A stretch of DNA of 64,000 nucleotides, from NCBI GenBank assembly GCA_031216915.1, contig CM062289.1:391494674-391558673 (forward strand). The letters run 5' to 3'. This document shows, in pieces, positions 9,142 through 18,669 of this stretch. The stretch's first letter is position 1, and the number at the start of each line of letters is the position of its first letter. The stretch is from Pictodentalium vernedei (taxonomy: Eukaryota; Mollusca; Scaphopoda; Dentaliida; Dentaliidae). The notes under the pieces are model-generated. The model had not been told where the DNA came from and did no database searches. It saw only the letters and a program-made list of their open reading frames with translations. The position numbers were made by a program, and so were the translations under genes.

Positions 9142-12100
9142 TAATAATAATAATAACACTTTGGCCAGCCGCTGATTTGTCGCGGTTCTCGGACGAGAAG
9201 GCCATGGTTACCCCTGTACTCCCAACTGCCTCCCTATTCCCACGCTTCTCCTCTCCTCCCAACACTCGGAGACGAACTGCTTGATGATATCCCTTGTCCC
9301 ATTCTTCCCAATCTCTCCGATTAGCATATTAACCCTCTCCTTTGAGTCTCCCCCTAACCACATGTCCTTCATTCTCCCATCCCACTTCCCCATTATACTC
9401 CCAGTGAATCTCATTCTTTTAGACTGATACTTTGGGCATTCTAGAAGAAAGTGTTCCAGGGTCTCCACCATGTCCAAGTTAAACATCTGGCACTCCCTTT
9501 CACCGTCTTTCCCAATTTTTCCCTTCAGCTCCAGGGATCGCGACCTCAGCTTGAACAACAGTGACCCCCCAAAGGTGCCATCAAGGTACTCTTCAAAACC
9601 TGGCTTCTCTTTATCACGCAGGCCACCCAAAGACCTCTTTGATTTGACCCTCGCTCGCCAATTACGGTTACAATCCTCCATGGCCCTTTCTCTGACGATT
9701 TTTTTACCCTGGTTTGCCCCAACGTCCAGGTCCGAGATCTCCAATGAGTAGTTCTCTACTAGCTCCCTCACTTGGACCATCCACCCCGTTTTGATATTTG
9801 AGTTGAAAATTCTCAGGAACATTACTTTACACCATCGGCTGTCGGGGAGATTTACCAAATAATTAAGATAACCGAGCTTCAACAGGTCTATCCTGTCCTT
9901 GATCCTCATGCACCCAAGCTCACCCCTGATTGCTTCTAGCGCTGCGGCATTACTCGACCCCGTTATCCATCGGCCTGCATCGTTCTGCAGGATTTCCAAG
10001 CTCTTTACGGCCGTCTGTTTAGGGGTACCACTTCCGTACCGTATGTTATACTTGGCAGCTCCACCATTTCCCAAATGGGTTTCCCCACGAAAACCTTATT
10101 GAAACTGTTTCTCCCTACAAGTTTCATTTGGTTAAGGATTCGCTTCCCCTTCAGAATCAATTTATTTGTGTGATTCCGGTAGATGCCTCTTCCTGTAATG
10201 TTTATATTTACCCCCAAATACTCGTAATCACCTGTCTCTCCCACACTGAGAAGTTTGCTGCTCCCTTCCGGAATGCAGAACTCACCCACTCTCCACCTTC
10301 GATTGGGGTCCACTTTGCGGCCCACAGGTATAACTTTGCTCTTGCTTTCATTAAGTTCGAGTCTCCATTTGCTCCCATATCTCCCAACAATTCCCAGCAT
10401 TTTCGTTAGCCCCTCTTCGCTTTCTGACACTAGAACCATATCTTCTGCAAAAAATAGCCCTGGGATCTTCAAGTCCCCAACTGCTACCCCCTCTTCGCTA
10501 CGCAGGAGTTCATCTCCTAAACCTTTGATGTACAATGCAAACAGGATCGGCGAAAGGAAACACCCCTGTTTAGGCCTATCTCCATAGGCACACGTTTCGT
10601 TGTAATGTTTCCCAGGCTAAGTTCACTCTGTACATCTTTATATAATGCTTTCATAATTCCAACAAACTCGCCTCCTTAGCCCATAGCCTCCAACTTGCGC
10701 TTCATACCTTCCATCCATACTCTATCGTATGCCTTTTTGATATCCAAAAAAGCCATAAACATCTTTTTCATTTTTGCTTTCGCGGATTCTATCATTTGGG
10801 ATAGTGTGAAAAGATGGTCAGTAACTCTCCTTCCCTTCCTGAAGCCATTCTGGATTTCTCCCCAAAAAACCTTCTCCTCAATAACCTCCTCTAGTCTCCC
10901 ATACAGGACTTTACAGAAAACCTTTCCAATGTTGCTACTGACAGAGATCCCTCGATAGTTATCCAAAACGTCCTTGTCCCCCTTTTTGTGAATAAATGTC
11001 ACCTTACTTTCTCTCCACTCCTTTGGAACATCTTGAGTTTCTATGGCTAGATTGAATAGGGAAGTTAGGCTTTCCACGAGTTCCTCTCCCCCTTTTTTGA
11101 TAAACTCGTTAGGAATTTCATCCACTCCTCCCGCTTTTCCATCCCTTAATTTTGATATCACCTTTCGCACCTCTTCCGTTTTAATTTCGCTGCACACGAA
11201 GCTCGATAGGTTTTCCTCGACCTGATTCGGACACCCTGGTGGGCTCCCCATGCCCCATCGCTTATCGTTTACCTTTTCCAGTGCTTAACTAGTTCTGATG
11301 CGACTTGATCTTGCTCGTCTGTAACTCTGCCATCTACTTTAATACTCTGTGGGTTACTTCCTTTGTTACGTTTATTCACCCATTTCCAAAATACGTTCGA
11401 ACTCGACCCCCCCCCCCCCCCCCCCCCTGTCGTTCTTATCGTCCTAATAAGACTGCTATTTCGTACTCTCCGATTATCGTCTTTAATCTTATTTACTTTA
11501 TTTCGTGCTTGGTGGTATTCTTCCTTAGCAACTGTGGCCTCATTGCTTTCCGCCCCCTTAAGTTTTCTACTTCTCCTGTATGCAGCACATTTAGCTTTTC
11601 TTCCCTTTATGACCCTTTTCAGTTCTTCGTTCACTCTGTACCCAAGTTCCCGTGTTGGCACCCTGACCTTTCCTACACTTTCCTCTCCTGCCCCCACCAG
11701 GCTCGCAACTATGACATCGGCCATCTTCTGGACACTGCCCCTCTTGGGTACGGTTGCAAGCTTTGGTTTCAGTTTTTCACTGAACTTCGCCCAGTCAGCA
11801 TCTTTTTTGAGTTCCCAGATCTCCTTAGAGCTTCCTTTGCTTTTTACTAGAGTTTTGGCCCTGATCGTCACTGTAATCAAGTTGTGATCACTATCCACCT
11901 CCATTTTACCCTCATCATCCACTTCTACCCCTATCACCTCCCTCCATAAATCAGTGTCTGTGAGGATGTAGTCGATTATTGATTTTCTCTCGTTCCTCTC
12001 CCAGGTCCATTTCCCCTTACACCTCGCATCCCTGTTCAGAATCTTCAGACCGAGCTCGTTTGTGAAGTTCAACAGCTTCCTTCCATTCCTGTTGACTTTA

Positions 12101-12543
12101 TTGTCCCCACCCTCTATGCCTTCTTCATCATTACCTATGTGGCCATTAAAGTCACCCATCAGAATTATACCAAGCCCCTTGTTTTGTAATTCGGTGATAT
12201 TGGACCTTAGTGTTGAGTATATCGAATCATTCCATTCGGGTTTGCTTCCCTTCACCGCACAATACACAACCCCAAGGGCAATACTTTTGTTCTTCAGGCT
12301 GATCCTTGCCCATCCAATTTCTTTCGATACCTCAGCCGGGGTGCTGATGTTTTCCAGGTCTGTGATCAGCGATGGTTTTAAATCCTCTTTAATGTACATG
12401 CCTACCCCTCCCCCTTTTTTCTGGCCTTCCGTTCGCCCTACACCTATCCATACGTACCCCCTTACTTGGTCTACCCGTTCCTCGTGTCTTACCTTACTTA
12501 CTGTCCGCTTGCAATTTCGTCGAAAACGGCCATTGGAAAGCAC
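9142..12543 (-). pseudogene. LINE family A, long copy with endonuclease and reverse transcriptase
   Basis: The minus-strand ORF2 is broken into four frames. An APE-type endonuclease comes first, with GDFNGHIG, SIIDYILT and SDHNLI (the Asp/Asn/His metal and catalytic motifs). Then come RT motifs: DGKAGGVDEIPNEF, DNYRGISV, NGFRKGR, FLDIKKAYDRVW and KQGCFLSPILF. The catalytic box reads FFAEDMV, so the first aspartate of FADD has become glutamate. The C-terminus has a Cys-His segment with VETLEHFLLECPKY. The 3' end is CTTTGGCCAGCCGCTG read in inverse, followed by an (ATT)n tail at 9142-9156. NYRGIS and QGCxLSP resemble RTE- or L1-like rather than CR1-like clades; the clade is unsettled. Frameshifts and the damaged active site make it inactive. 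Confidence 0.9.
11269..12543 (-). pseudogene. Endonuclease half of LINE family A ORF2
   Basis: This open stretch of 424 codons has no ATG at its upstream end (the first codon is GTG), so it is the open part of a longer frame. The APE-like endonuclease occupies roughly the first 230 residues, with GDFNGHIG near residue 145 and SDHNLI near residue 220. A basic linker follows. A run of 21 C at 11407-11427 reads as a glycine tract inside the linker and is probably a later homopolymer expansion. Confidence 0.85.
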
Positions 12544-12694
12544 GAAACGTTACCAACAATTTCGACTCAAACGTCCGATAGATTTTAAAATAAAGACTGC
12601 AGTAAGTTACATTTGTTTCATTCATGTTATATTTATTTTGCAAAAAGGTAAATAAATGAATGAGAAGTGTTCTATTCACAGCCCATGCCTATAT
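12544..12694. other. Unassigned junction sequence
   Basis: Between the open LINE frame and the next transposon. It may include LINE 5' UTR; no promoter or repeat is recognised. Confidence 0.3.
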
Positions 12695-12796
12695 GGGAAA
12701 CACCCAAACCGTCCTCTGGCCGAACCGTCCTTTGCAATTTTACCCAAACCGGCCGCTACTTTTTGAACCAAACCGACCGCTGATGGACCCAAACCG
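12695..12796 (+). repeat. Left inverted end with AACCGNCC repeats
   Basis: Contains CCAAACCGTCC, CGAACCGTCC, CCAAACCGGCC, CCAAACCGACC and CCAAACCGCCC at roughly 10-25 bp spacing, mirrored by the right end. Confidence 0.8.
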
Positions 12797-13325
12797 CCCC
12801 CTATAAAAATTATTTATTTCCCTCTTTTTTTTAATATTTTAAACTGATTTTTTTTATTATTTTGAGTAAATAATTGTTTTCGAAAGTTTGAGAGTTTTTC
12901 AAGATCATTTTTCATGTTTGTTTTCGATAATTACTTATCACTGAGTAAACATTATTTGAGTACATTTAATTAGTTGTGATTAATTGTAAAATGTTTGTTT
13001 CATTATCTCTTTGTACTTGTTTGTATTGTGTATATCGTGTCAACGCATCCGCTAGTCGCAGGAATTTACAACTCTTCCTGCTTGTAGAACTTTTGCATAA
13101 AGAGGCCACATTCCATCGGTGACAGACTTTCTGAACTGAGGCCAGCTCAGTCGCCATGTAAGCTCCAAGACAAAGAAGTTTAATAAAGCCCTAGAAGAAA
13201 TATGGAGCACGTATGAATCTAGGGAAAAGACTCCAAGACAAACTTTATCTGCTGCGGCCATTTTAATTAGCAAGTGTTAAAACATAAAAACGTCAAAACA
13301 TCATTTTTCAATATTAAACGTTAAT

Positions 13326-13615
13326 TATTCATATCTTACCTAGCGACAATTTATAAATATCATTTTATTACCAAATGCTGAAGACATGTTTCAACATCTG
13401 GTAATAAAATAATATTTATAAATATCGCTCCGACAAGAATTTCTTTAAAATTATTCATATCAAAGATCAAATATAAACATCGCCCCGCCAAGAATTTATT
13501 TATTTATTTAAAATTATTCCTATCTGACCTAGCGATAGTTCATAAATATCATTTTGTTACCAAATGTTCAACATCTGGTAGTAAAATAATATTTATAAAC
13601 GTCGCCCCGACAATT
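13326..13615. repeat. Two tandem foldback repeats inside the element
   Basis: Two related blocks (about 13340-13435 and 13515-13605), each an inverted repeat: ATTTTRTTACCAAATG facing CATCTGGTARTAAAAT, with TATAAATAT outside. Each is bounded by a GACAAT- or CCGAC-type sequence. Confidence 0.7.
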
Positions 13616-13796
13616 ATTTAAAATTAAACGGTAAATTATTCATGTATTATATGTTACTATATTTTTTCAGAACATTTTTGTTGACAAGATATAATATATT
13701 TATGAAGGAAGTGTTAAAAATAAAAGCAAATATTGTGAAAATATTGTTCCTTGTTTCCCACATAGATATAGACCTACTGGTCACAATTTATAGAGG

Positions 13797-13965
13797 ATGG
13801 TATGGACCAAATTGCAAAGAGGACGGTTCGGGCACTGTAGAGTACGGTTCGGGTGCAGTGGAGGACGGTTCGGGTGCTGTGGAGGTCGGTTCGGGCTAAA
13901 TATAGCGGCAGGTTTGGGTCAAATTGCAGAGGACGGTTCGACCAGAGGACGGTTTGGGTGTAATT
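13797..13965 (-). repeat. Right inverted end with GGACGGTT repeats
   Basis: Six copies of GGACGGTTCGGG-type motifs (variants GTACGGTT and GTCGGTT), with GACGGTTTGGGTGT at the extreme end (13950-13961). Apparent open frames here are low-complexity translations of the repeats. Confidence 0.8.
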
Positions 13966-14289
13966 CTCCTATATATTAATCTTATTGCTGTGTTTAATGC
14001 CACCTGGTATACTGCAGATGGTAAAAAGGGTTGAAGGATACATAGGTTACCTATTTTCTAAAACAAAAATAAAAATGCGGTATCTTCTTCTGCTTTTGCC
14101 ATGTAATTGCCCCCTTCATCATGTTGAAGATTATGCAGTGTATGATAGTACGCCAGTACGGCATGCCTTAGGAACTTTCTTTTAGTGAGGTAGCTCTGTT
14201 TGTTTTGGTTGACTGATTATGCATCAGATAAAATTGTAAGATCTACAAAATTAAAAAAATTATGTACATTGGAGACTGACCGGCCGGTG
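13966..14289. other. Non-coding, nothing recognised
   Basis: Starts with the candidate duplication and runs to the stop codon of the next LINE. The part nearest 14280 is probably that LINE's 3' UTR. Confidence 0.4.
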
Positions 14290-15830
14290 CTATCGCGACG
14301 CAATCCTGGCCCTAAAGGCTTCGGGTGTGTCCAATTCTACAAGGTCTGGCGGTAATAAGTTCCGTTTCCGTGTAGTCCTTGGGAAGAATAACATTTTCCT
14401 TGTGTCAATGCAGGATGATGGTATCTGGAATGTCCTGCTATATGATTTCCTCGAGCGTCGGATGGGTGGGGTAAGCCGTGTTTCTTTGTTGATGGCGACC
14501 AGTCCTCTGTCGATTTTATATAGCATCATGAGCCTGGCATCTCTCCTCCTGTCTTTTAGGGATCTCAATTTCAATTTCTCAATCATGCTGTAAAAGTTAC
14601 GCTCGACCGGTTTATGTGGTTGTTTGATACATACCGAGCTGCTCTTCTCTGGACTGCCTCGACTCTCTTTACATCCGTTGTAGTGTGAGAGTCCCAAACT
14701 GAACAGGCATATTCTACCAGTGGTCGTACGAGGGTAAAATATGCTTGTTCTTTTATTCTGAGTGATGGTATTTTCAGGTTCCTGCGCAGGAAGCCAAGAG
14801 TCTTGTTTGTTTAGTTGGTGATGTTGCTTATGTGTTGGTCTCATTGTAGTTTATTTGTGAGGGTTAGTCCGAGGTATTTAGGAGATGTTACTGCTTCAAG
14901 AGTGTGCCCATGGAGTTGATATTTGGGCTCAATATTTTTCTTTTTGTTTGTGACCAGTGGAACAGTGCATTTGGCTGGGTGGAATTTCATGCGCCATTCC
15001 TGCCCCCATTTACCTAGCTTGTCAAGGGCACTTAGTAACGTTTCAGCATCTTTGTTATTAGAGATTGCCAGGTAGGCTATTGTGTCGCCAGATTGACCTC
15101 AACAGTCAGACTCTTCGCAGGCGAAGATGAAGAGTCCAGGACCTATTATGGACCCCGGAGGCACTCCGTGGTCGACGCTGATTGCGTTAGATGCAACTCC
15201 ATCAACGACTGCAGTCTGTTTCCTGTCATCCAACCAGTTCTGTATCCACCTTACTGCATTTAGCACAGTACCATTGTACTTCAGTTTGTGTATGAGTAAA
15301 CTATGGTTAACCTCATGAAAGGCCTTGGCAAAGTCCATTATTAGGACGTCTGTCTGATGTCCATCTTGTAGGTTTTTTGAGATGTCGTCTACAAATTCAA
15401 TAAGTTGGGTTTCACAGGATCGCTTTTTTTCTGAATCCGTCTTATAGTGGGTACAGGATGTTGTTTATTTCTCTGTGATTCGTGATATTACTAGCTAAGA
15501 TATGCTCCATGATCTTACAGCATACTGATGTTAGGGATATTGGTCTATAGTTTTCAGCTAGTGATTTAGGACCTTTTTTTACAGACAGGCGAAATGTTCG
15601 CAGTGCGCCGGTCGTCTGCGACAATCCCTGTGTCGAATGATTTCTGGAATATGAGTTGTAGCAGTGGTGCAATTTCTGCGGCTAGTTCTTTTAGGACTGT
15701 AGGTGATATGTTGCCCGGTCCAGCAGCTTTGTACGAGTTTAGCTGTTTAAGTAGTTTTAGAATTTCGTTGCTTGTAATTTCAAATGATTTCATCTCTGGC
15801 TTCTTTGTCGCATTGAAGTCCACACGGTTT
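14290..15830 (-). pseudogene. CR1-like LINE ORF2, RT to C-terminus
   Basis: The minus strand gives, in order: LNSYKAAGPGNISPTVLKEL, ENYRPISLTSVCCKIMEHI, MDFAKAFHEVNHSLLIHKL, WIQNWLDDRKQ and VPPGSIIGPGLF (family form VPQGSVLGP), then a damaged catalytic region where FADD should precede TIAYLAIS. The C-terminal part follows: VRPLVEYACSVWDSH, KLRSLKDRRRDARLMMLYKI and LPPDLVELDTPEAFRARI, before the stop at 14290. This order and wording are typical of CR1/Rex-type elements. Frames change near 15340, 15445 and 14850. The 5' part (endonuclease) is absent, as in most 5'-truncated copies. Confidence 0.85.
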
Positions 15831-15849
15831 GATGCTCTGAATTCCTAGG

Positions 15850-16549
15850 TGGAGAAAGGAGATTTTTCTGAGATGGCAGATTTGAACTGTCGATTTAAAA
15901 TATTGGATTTAGAGACAGCATCGCTGTACAGTTTTCCATCCATTCCCTGTCTTGTTTTTTTTTTTAAATTTTACCCACAATCGAAAAAATCGTGGCAATT
16001 ATGCACTTTTGTGCACTTATCTTTTGGGGTGGTCTTTTTTTTTGGTTTATAAAATCATCGTCGGTTCTTGGAATCTTTCTTTCAACGTGTAAAACCATGG
16101 TAATTATACATTTTTTTACTTTTTAGGTACTCGTTTTTTTTTTTGGGGGGGGGGGGGGGTGAACTTTAGGTTGGTTTTACAAAGGAACACAGAAACACAA
16201 GAGAGTGTCTTGGCGCTTTAGACATTTAAATTGTTTCAGTAAAAACATGGTATATGATTACAACAATCATCTCTGATCCCCGAGTCTGACTCTAAATGTT
16301 ACAAAAACAAAGCCACAAGAATACTTATACTTTTTTTCGATTTTCGCTTTTAAAATATAATAATAATAATAATACAGTTTAGAGCCATAAATCCGTCGTC
16401 ATCTTCAGTTACAGTTACAGTGAAGATCAGACACATTTAGAAAAAAGTAATTTTAATCATATTTCTAAATTTTTAAAAGAGTCTTTATCACATACATACT
16501 CGTCTGCATCCTAATCAGTAAACTATATTCTCAACTGAATAACTAGAAA
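15850..16549. other. Non-coding with homopolymers
   Basis: T-rich sequence with a run of 15 G at 16145-16159 and (ATA)n near 16358-16372. No element recognised. The end may be LINE family B 5' UTR. Confidence 0.4.
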
Positions 16550-16700
16550 ATGTCTCAGTTTATGAAACCACCTGACAAGAAAAAAAGAAGAAAGGAAAGA
16601 ATAAGGGAAAGAAAGGAAGGAAGGAAAGCAGCGAGGTGAGAATCTTCCACAGGGAGCAAAGTTGGTTAAGGTAGTAGTAGTGAGAACAAAGCCCCAGGTT

Positions 16701-16701
<1 letters not shown>

Positions 16702-16733
<32 letters not shown>
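16702..16733 (+). repeat. Poly(G) run of 32
   Basis: An uninterrupted run of 32 G, the longest in the window, inside the 5' part of a LINE. Confidence 0.95.
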
Positions 16734-16734
<1 letters not shown>

Positions 16735-17954
16735 GTGTTCACACTAAAAAAGGTTTATTCAAACACTGATCCTAGTGACTTTTCTAATGCTCGGTGTTTT
16801 CATCTTCTAGAGAAAATGAGGGTGGAAATTGCCGACTTCAGAGAAATGATAATAGAGATGCACCCATTAAGGAGAAAGATGCATTAATTACCGATATGAT
16901 AAGAACACCCCACACCCCACCAACTCCTGGATCACCCTCCATGGAGATTCAGGTGATGGCGGAAATCCACACAATAGCTAAAATAGCCAACACTGAGAGT
17001 CCTTCAGAGGTCCTAGATGCACCCACGGACAGCGAGACAGCCAAGGCATCAGGCAAGGGATATAAGCCCAAGACTTATGCCGAGGCTGCAAGTAAGAGTG
17101 AAGATCCTGCTGATCCTCTCAACACTAAGAGCTTTGCCCTTATAAATTTCTAAGTCAGGTCACAAAAATCAGGAAGAGATAACTTGCAATAGGCCAAACA
17201 GCCACAGGGTCGGGGAACCTCCTCTGCTCTGGACCGCAGCAAGGGGAGCCCAACCACGGGAAGACCCCCCAAAAGAGAAAGCAGAAAGGGTATGACCCTG
17301 AAGCTGAGTTGCAGGAGGCGACGGATGCTGAAGGCTTCTTTACTATGACTCCTAGGCAGGTCAAAAAATGCAGAAGTCCTCAGCACCCTCCACCCTCCTC
17401 CATTACTTCAATAACAAACCGTGAAGTCACAGAAAATAAGGAACGCCATGGACCTCAATTAACAACAACACCAGCTCCCAAACGGGTATGAATTTTGCTG
17501 CCGCTGTCAAAAACCAGTCAATGCCCCTAAGGTAAGTCAAAACTGCCAAAGGAAGCAACCAGTTCCCACCCAGGTCAATATCTCATCCTTTATCGTGGTT
17601 GTGACCAGGGTTCACCCTGACACGGCCAAGCAAGCCATTAATCAAATTATCCAAGAGTGCAGCTGGGACAGGTTCACATCCAGGGCCACAGGCAAAGGCA
17701 CATAGAAACTGAAAGTGACTTGTCCGAGACGCGAAGTAAAACTTAAACTTATAGCGCAGAGTGTCATGATCAACGGCAGAAAGCACGAAACTGAGGAGTA
17801 CAGGTCCACCTCTCCTCCAGTCCAGTGCCATAAATGCCAGAAGTTCGGGCACATCTCTACCAAATACAAAAGGAAACCGACCTGCATGAAATGTGGATGA
17901 AATCACATCACTAAATCATGCAGATCGGCGTCCTCCATTTGTCCAACTGTAGGC

Positions 17955-17986
17955 GGGGGGGGGGGGGGGGGGGGAGGGGGGGGGGG
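17955..17986 (+). repeat. Poly(G) runs of 20 and 11
   Basis: 20 G (17955-17974), one A, then 11 G, immediately after the zinc-knuckle region of ORF1. Confidence 0.95.
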
Positions 17987-18222
17987 CACCCCAGCAACTA
18001 TACGGGATGTCCTCACTTCAAAAAAGTCAAAACGAACATCGAACTGAATCACCTCAACGTAAAAAATCCGGACAACGCCTCCTCCCCCACACAGCCAGCT
18101 CCCTCGTCATTGTCCTAAATAAACACCTTACCGCCAACCTGAATGACATATGCAAAGATGTCAATAGGTCGGCGTCTAGACTTTTCAAAGCCCAAATATC
18201 CGATACCTTGATAAAAGCCGCC

Positions 18223-18616
18223 ATCAACTAATATATATAAAAATGGGAGCACGGTTTCTCAGAGGTAGATTGTTGGACTTCTATGCAAGAGGTCCCGAGT
18301 TCGATCCCTGTCCGGACAGACCCGCGTTATGTCCTTGGGCAAGGTACTGCATCCCTGTTGCCTATATGGGGGCTCGATGACGCCGTGTACTAAGGCACGT
18401 CGATGGTGCACATGTCTTCAACCGTTGTAACCCTGCTTGAGCGGAGCTTGAACAGAGTTAGAATGTTGAGGAGCTGACAGCTGCTCGTCGATGCTCGGTG
18501 GTTCTCTTCGGGTACTCCGGCTTCCTCCACCCGTAAAATTGTCACAGTCATGATTAGCCATTGTGCATAAGTATGTGACCTTAAACACCAATAAATATAA
18601 TAAATCAACTAATATA
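18223..18616 (+). mobile_element. tRNA-derived SINE with 13-bp target duplication
   Basis: The SINE body (18236-18603) is flanked by perfect copies of ATCAACTAATATA (18223-18235, 18604-18616). The head has tRNA-like promoter boxes: a box A-like TTTCTCAGAGGTAG and a box B-like GAGTTCGATCCC. The body contains GTCCTTGGGCAAGGTACTGC and CGGGTACTCCGGCTTCC, segments I know from widely distributed invertebrate SINE cores. The 3' tail is ATGATTAGCCATTGTGCATA...ACACCAATAAATA. It inserted at the end of LINE ORF1. Body segments recur in the minus-strand SINE at 27850 and in the macrosatellite. Confidence 0.9.
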
Positions 18617-18641
18617 CGCCAACTTGAAACAACTTATAACA

Positions 18642-18662
18642 CCCCCCCCCCCCCCCCCCCCC
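18642..18662 (+). repeat. Poly(C) run of 21
   Basis: 21 uninterrupted C, 25 bases after the SINE target duplication. Confidence 0.95.
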
Positions 18663-18669
18663 ACTAACT

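Larger units (their letters stand above)
12695..13965. mobile_element. Non-autonomous MULE-like element with repeated ends
   Basis: The ends are long inverted repeats. The left starts GGGAAACACCCAAACCGTCC, and the inverse of the right end reads AATTACACCCAAACCGTCC. Both continue with CTCTGGYCGAACCGTCCT, TGCAATTT and ACCCAAACC in the same order. Each end repeats a GGACGGTTYGGG-type motif several times. Flanking TGCCTATAT (12686-12694) and CTCCTATAT (13966-13974) agree at 7 of 9 positions, a plausible 9-bp duplication. The interior is AT-rich with two foldback repeats and no coding sequence. Confidence 0.7.
16550..18237 (+). pseudogene. LINE family B ORF1 (gag-like, zinc knuckles)
   Basis: A likely start at 16550 gives MSQFMKPPDKKKRRKER, a basic N-terminus, before a stop near 16638. 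Frames then shift repeatedly. Recognisable parts are a Pro/Ser/Thr-rich stretch, KPKTYAEAASKS (about 17070-17100) and a region near 17590-17800 with VVTRVHPDTAKQAINQII, followed by tandem zinc knuckles at about 17820-17935. The first knuckle reads C-x2-C-x4-H-x4-Y (final Cys lost). The second reads C-x2-C-x3-H-x4-C with a stop codon inside. G runs of 32 (16702-16733), 20 and 11 bases (17955-17986) lie in or near the frame. The C-terminal frame ends with LIKAAIN and a TAA. An RNA-binding ORF1 protein is the known role; this copy is dead. Confidence 0.7.

Noticed and set aside
13642-13979. Gly-rich open frames on the plus strand
   Set aside because: They are translations of GGACGGTT end repeats of a transposon.
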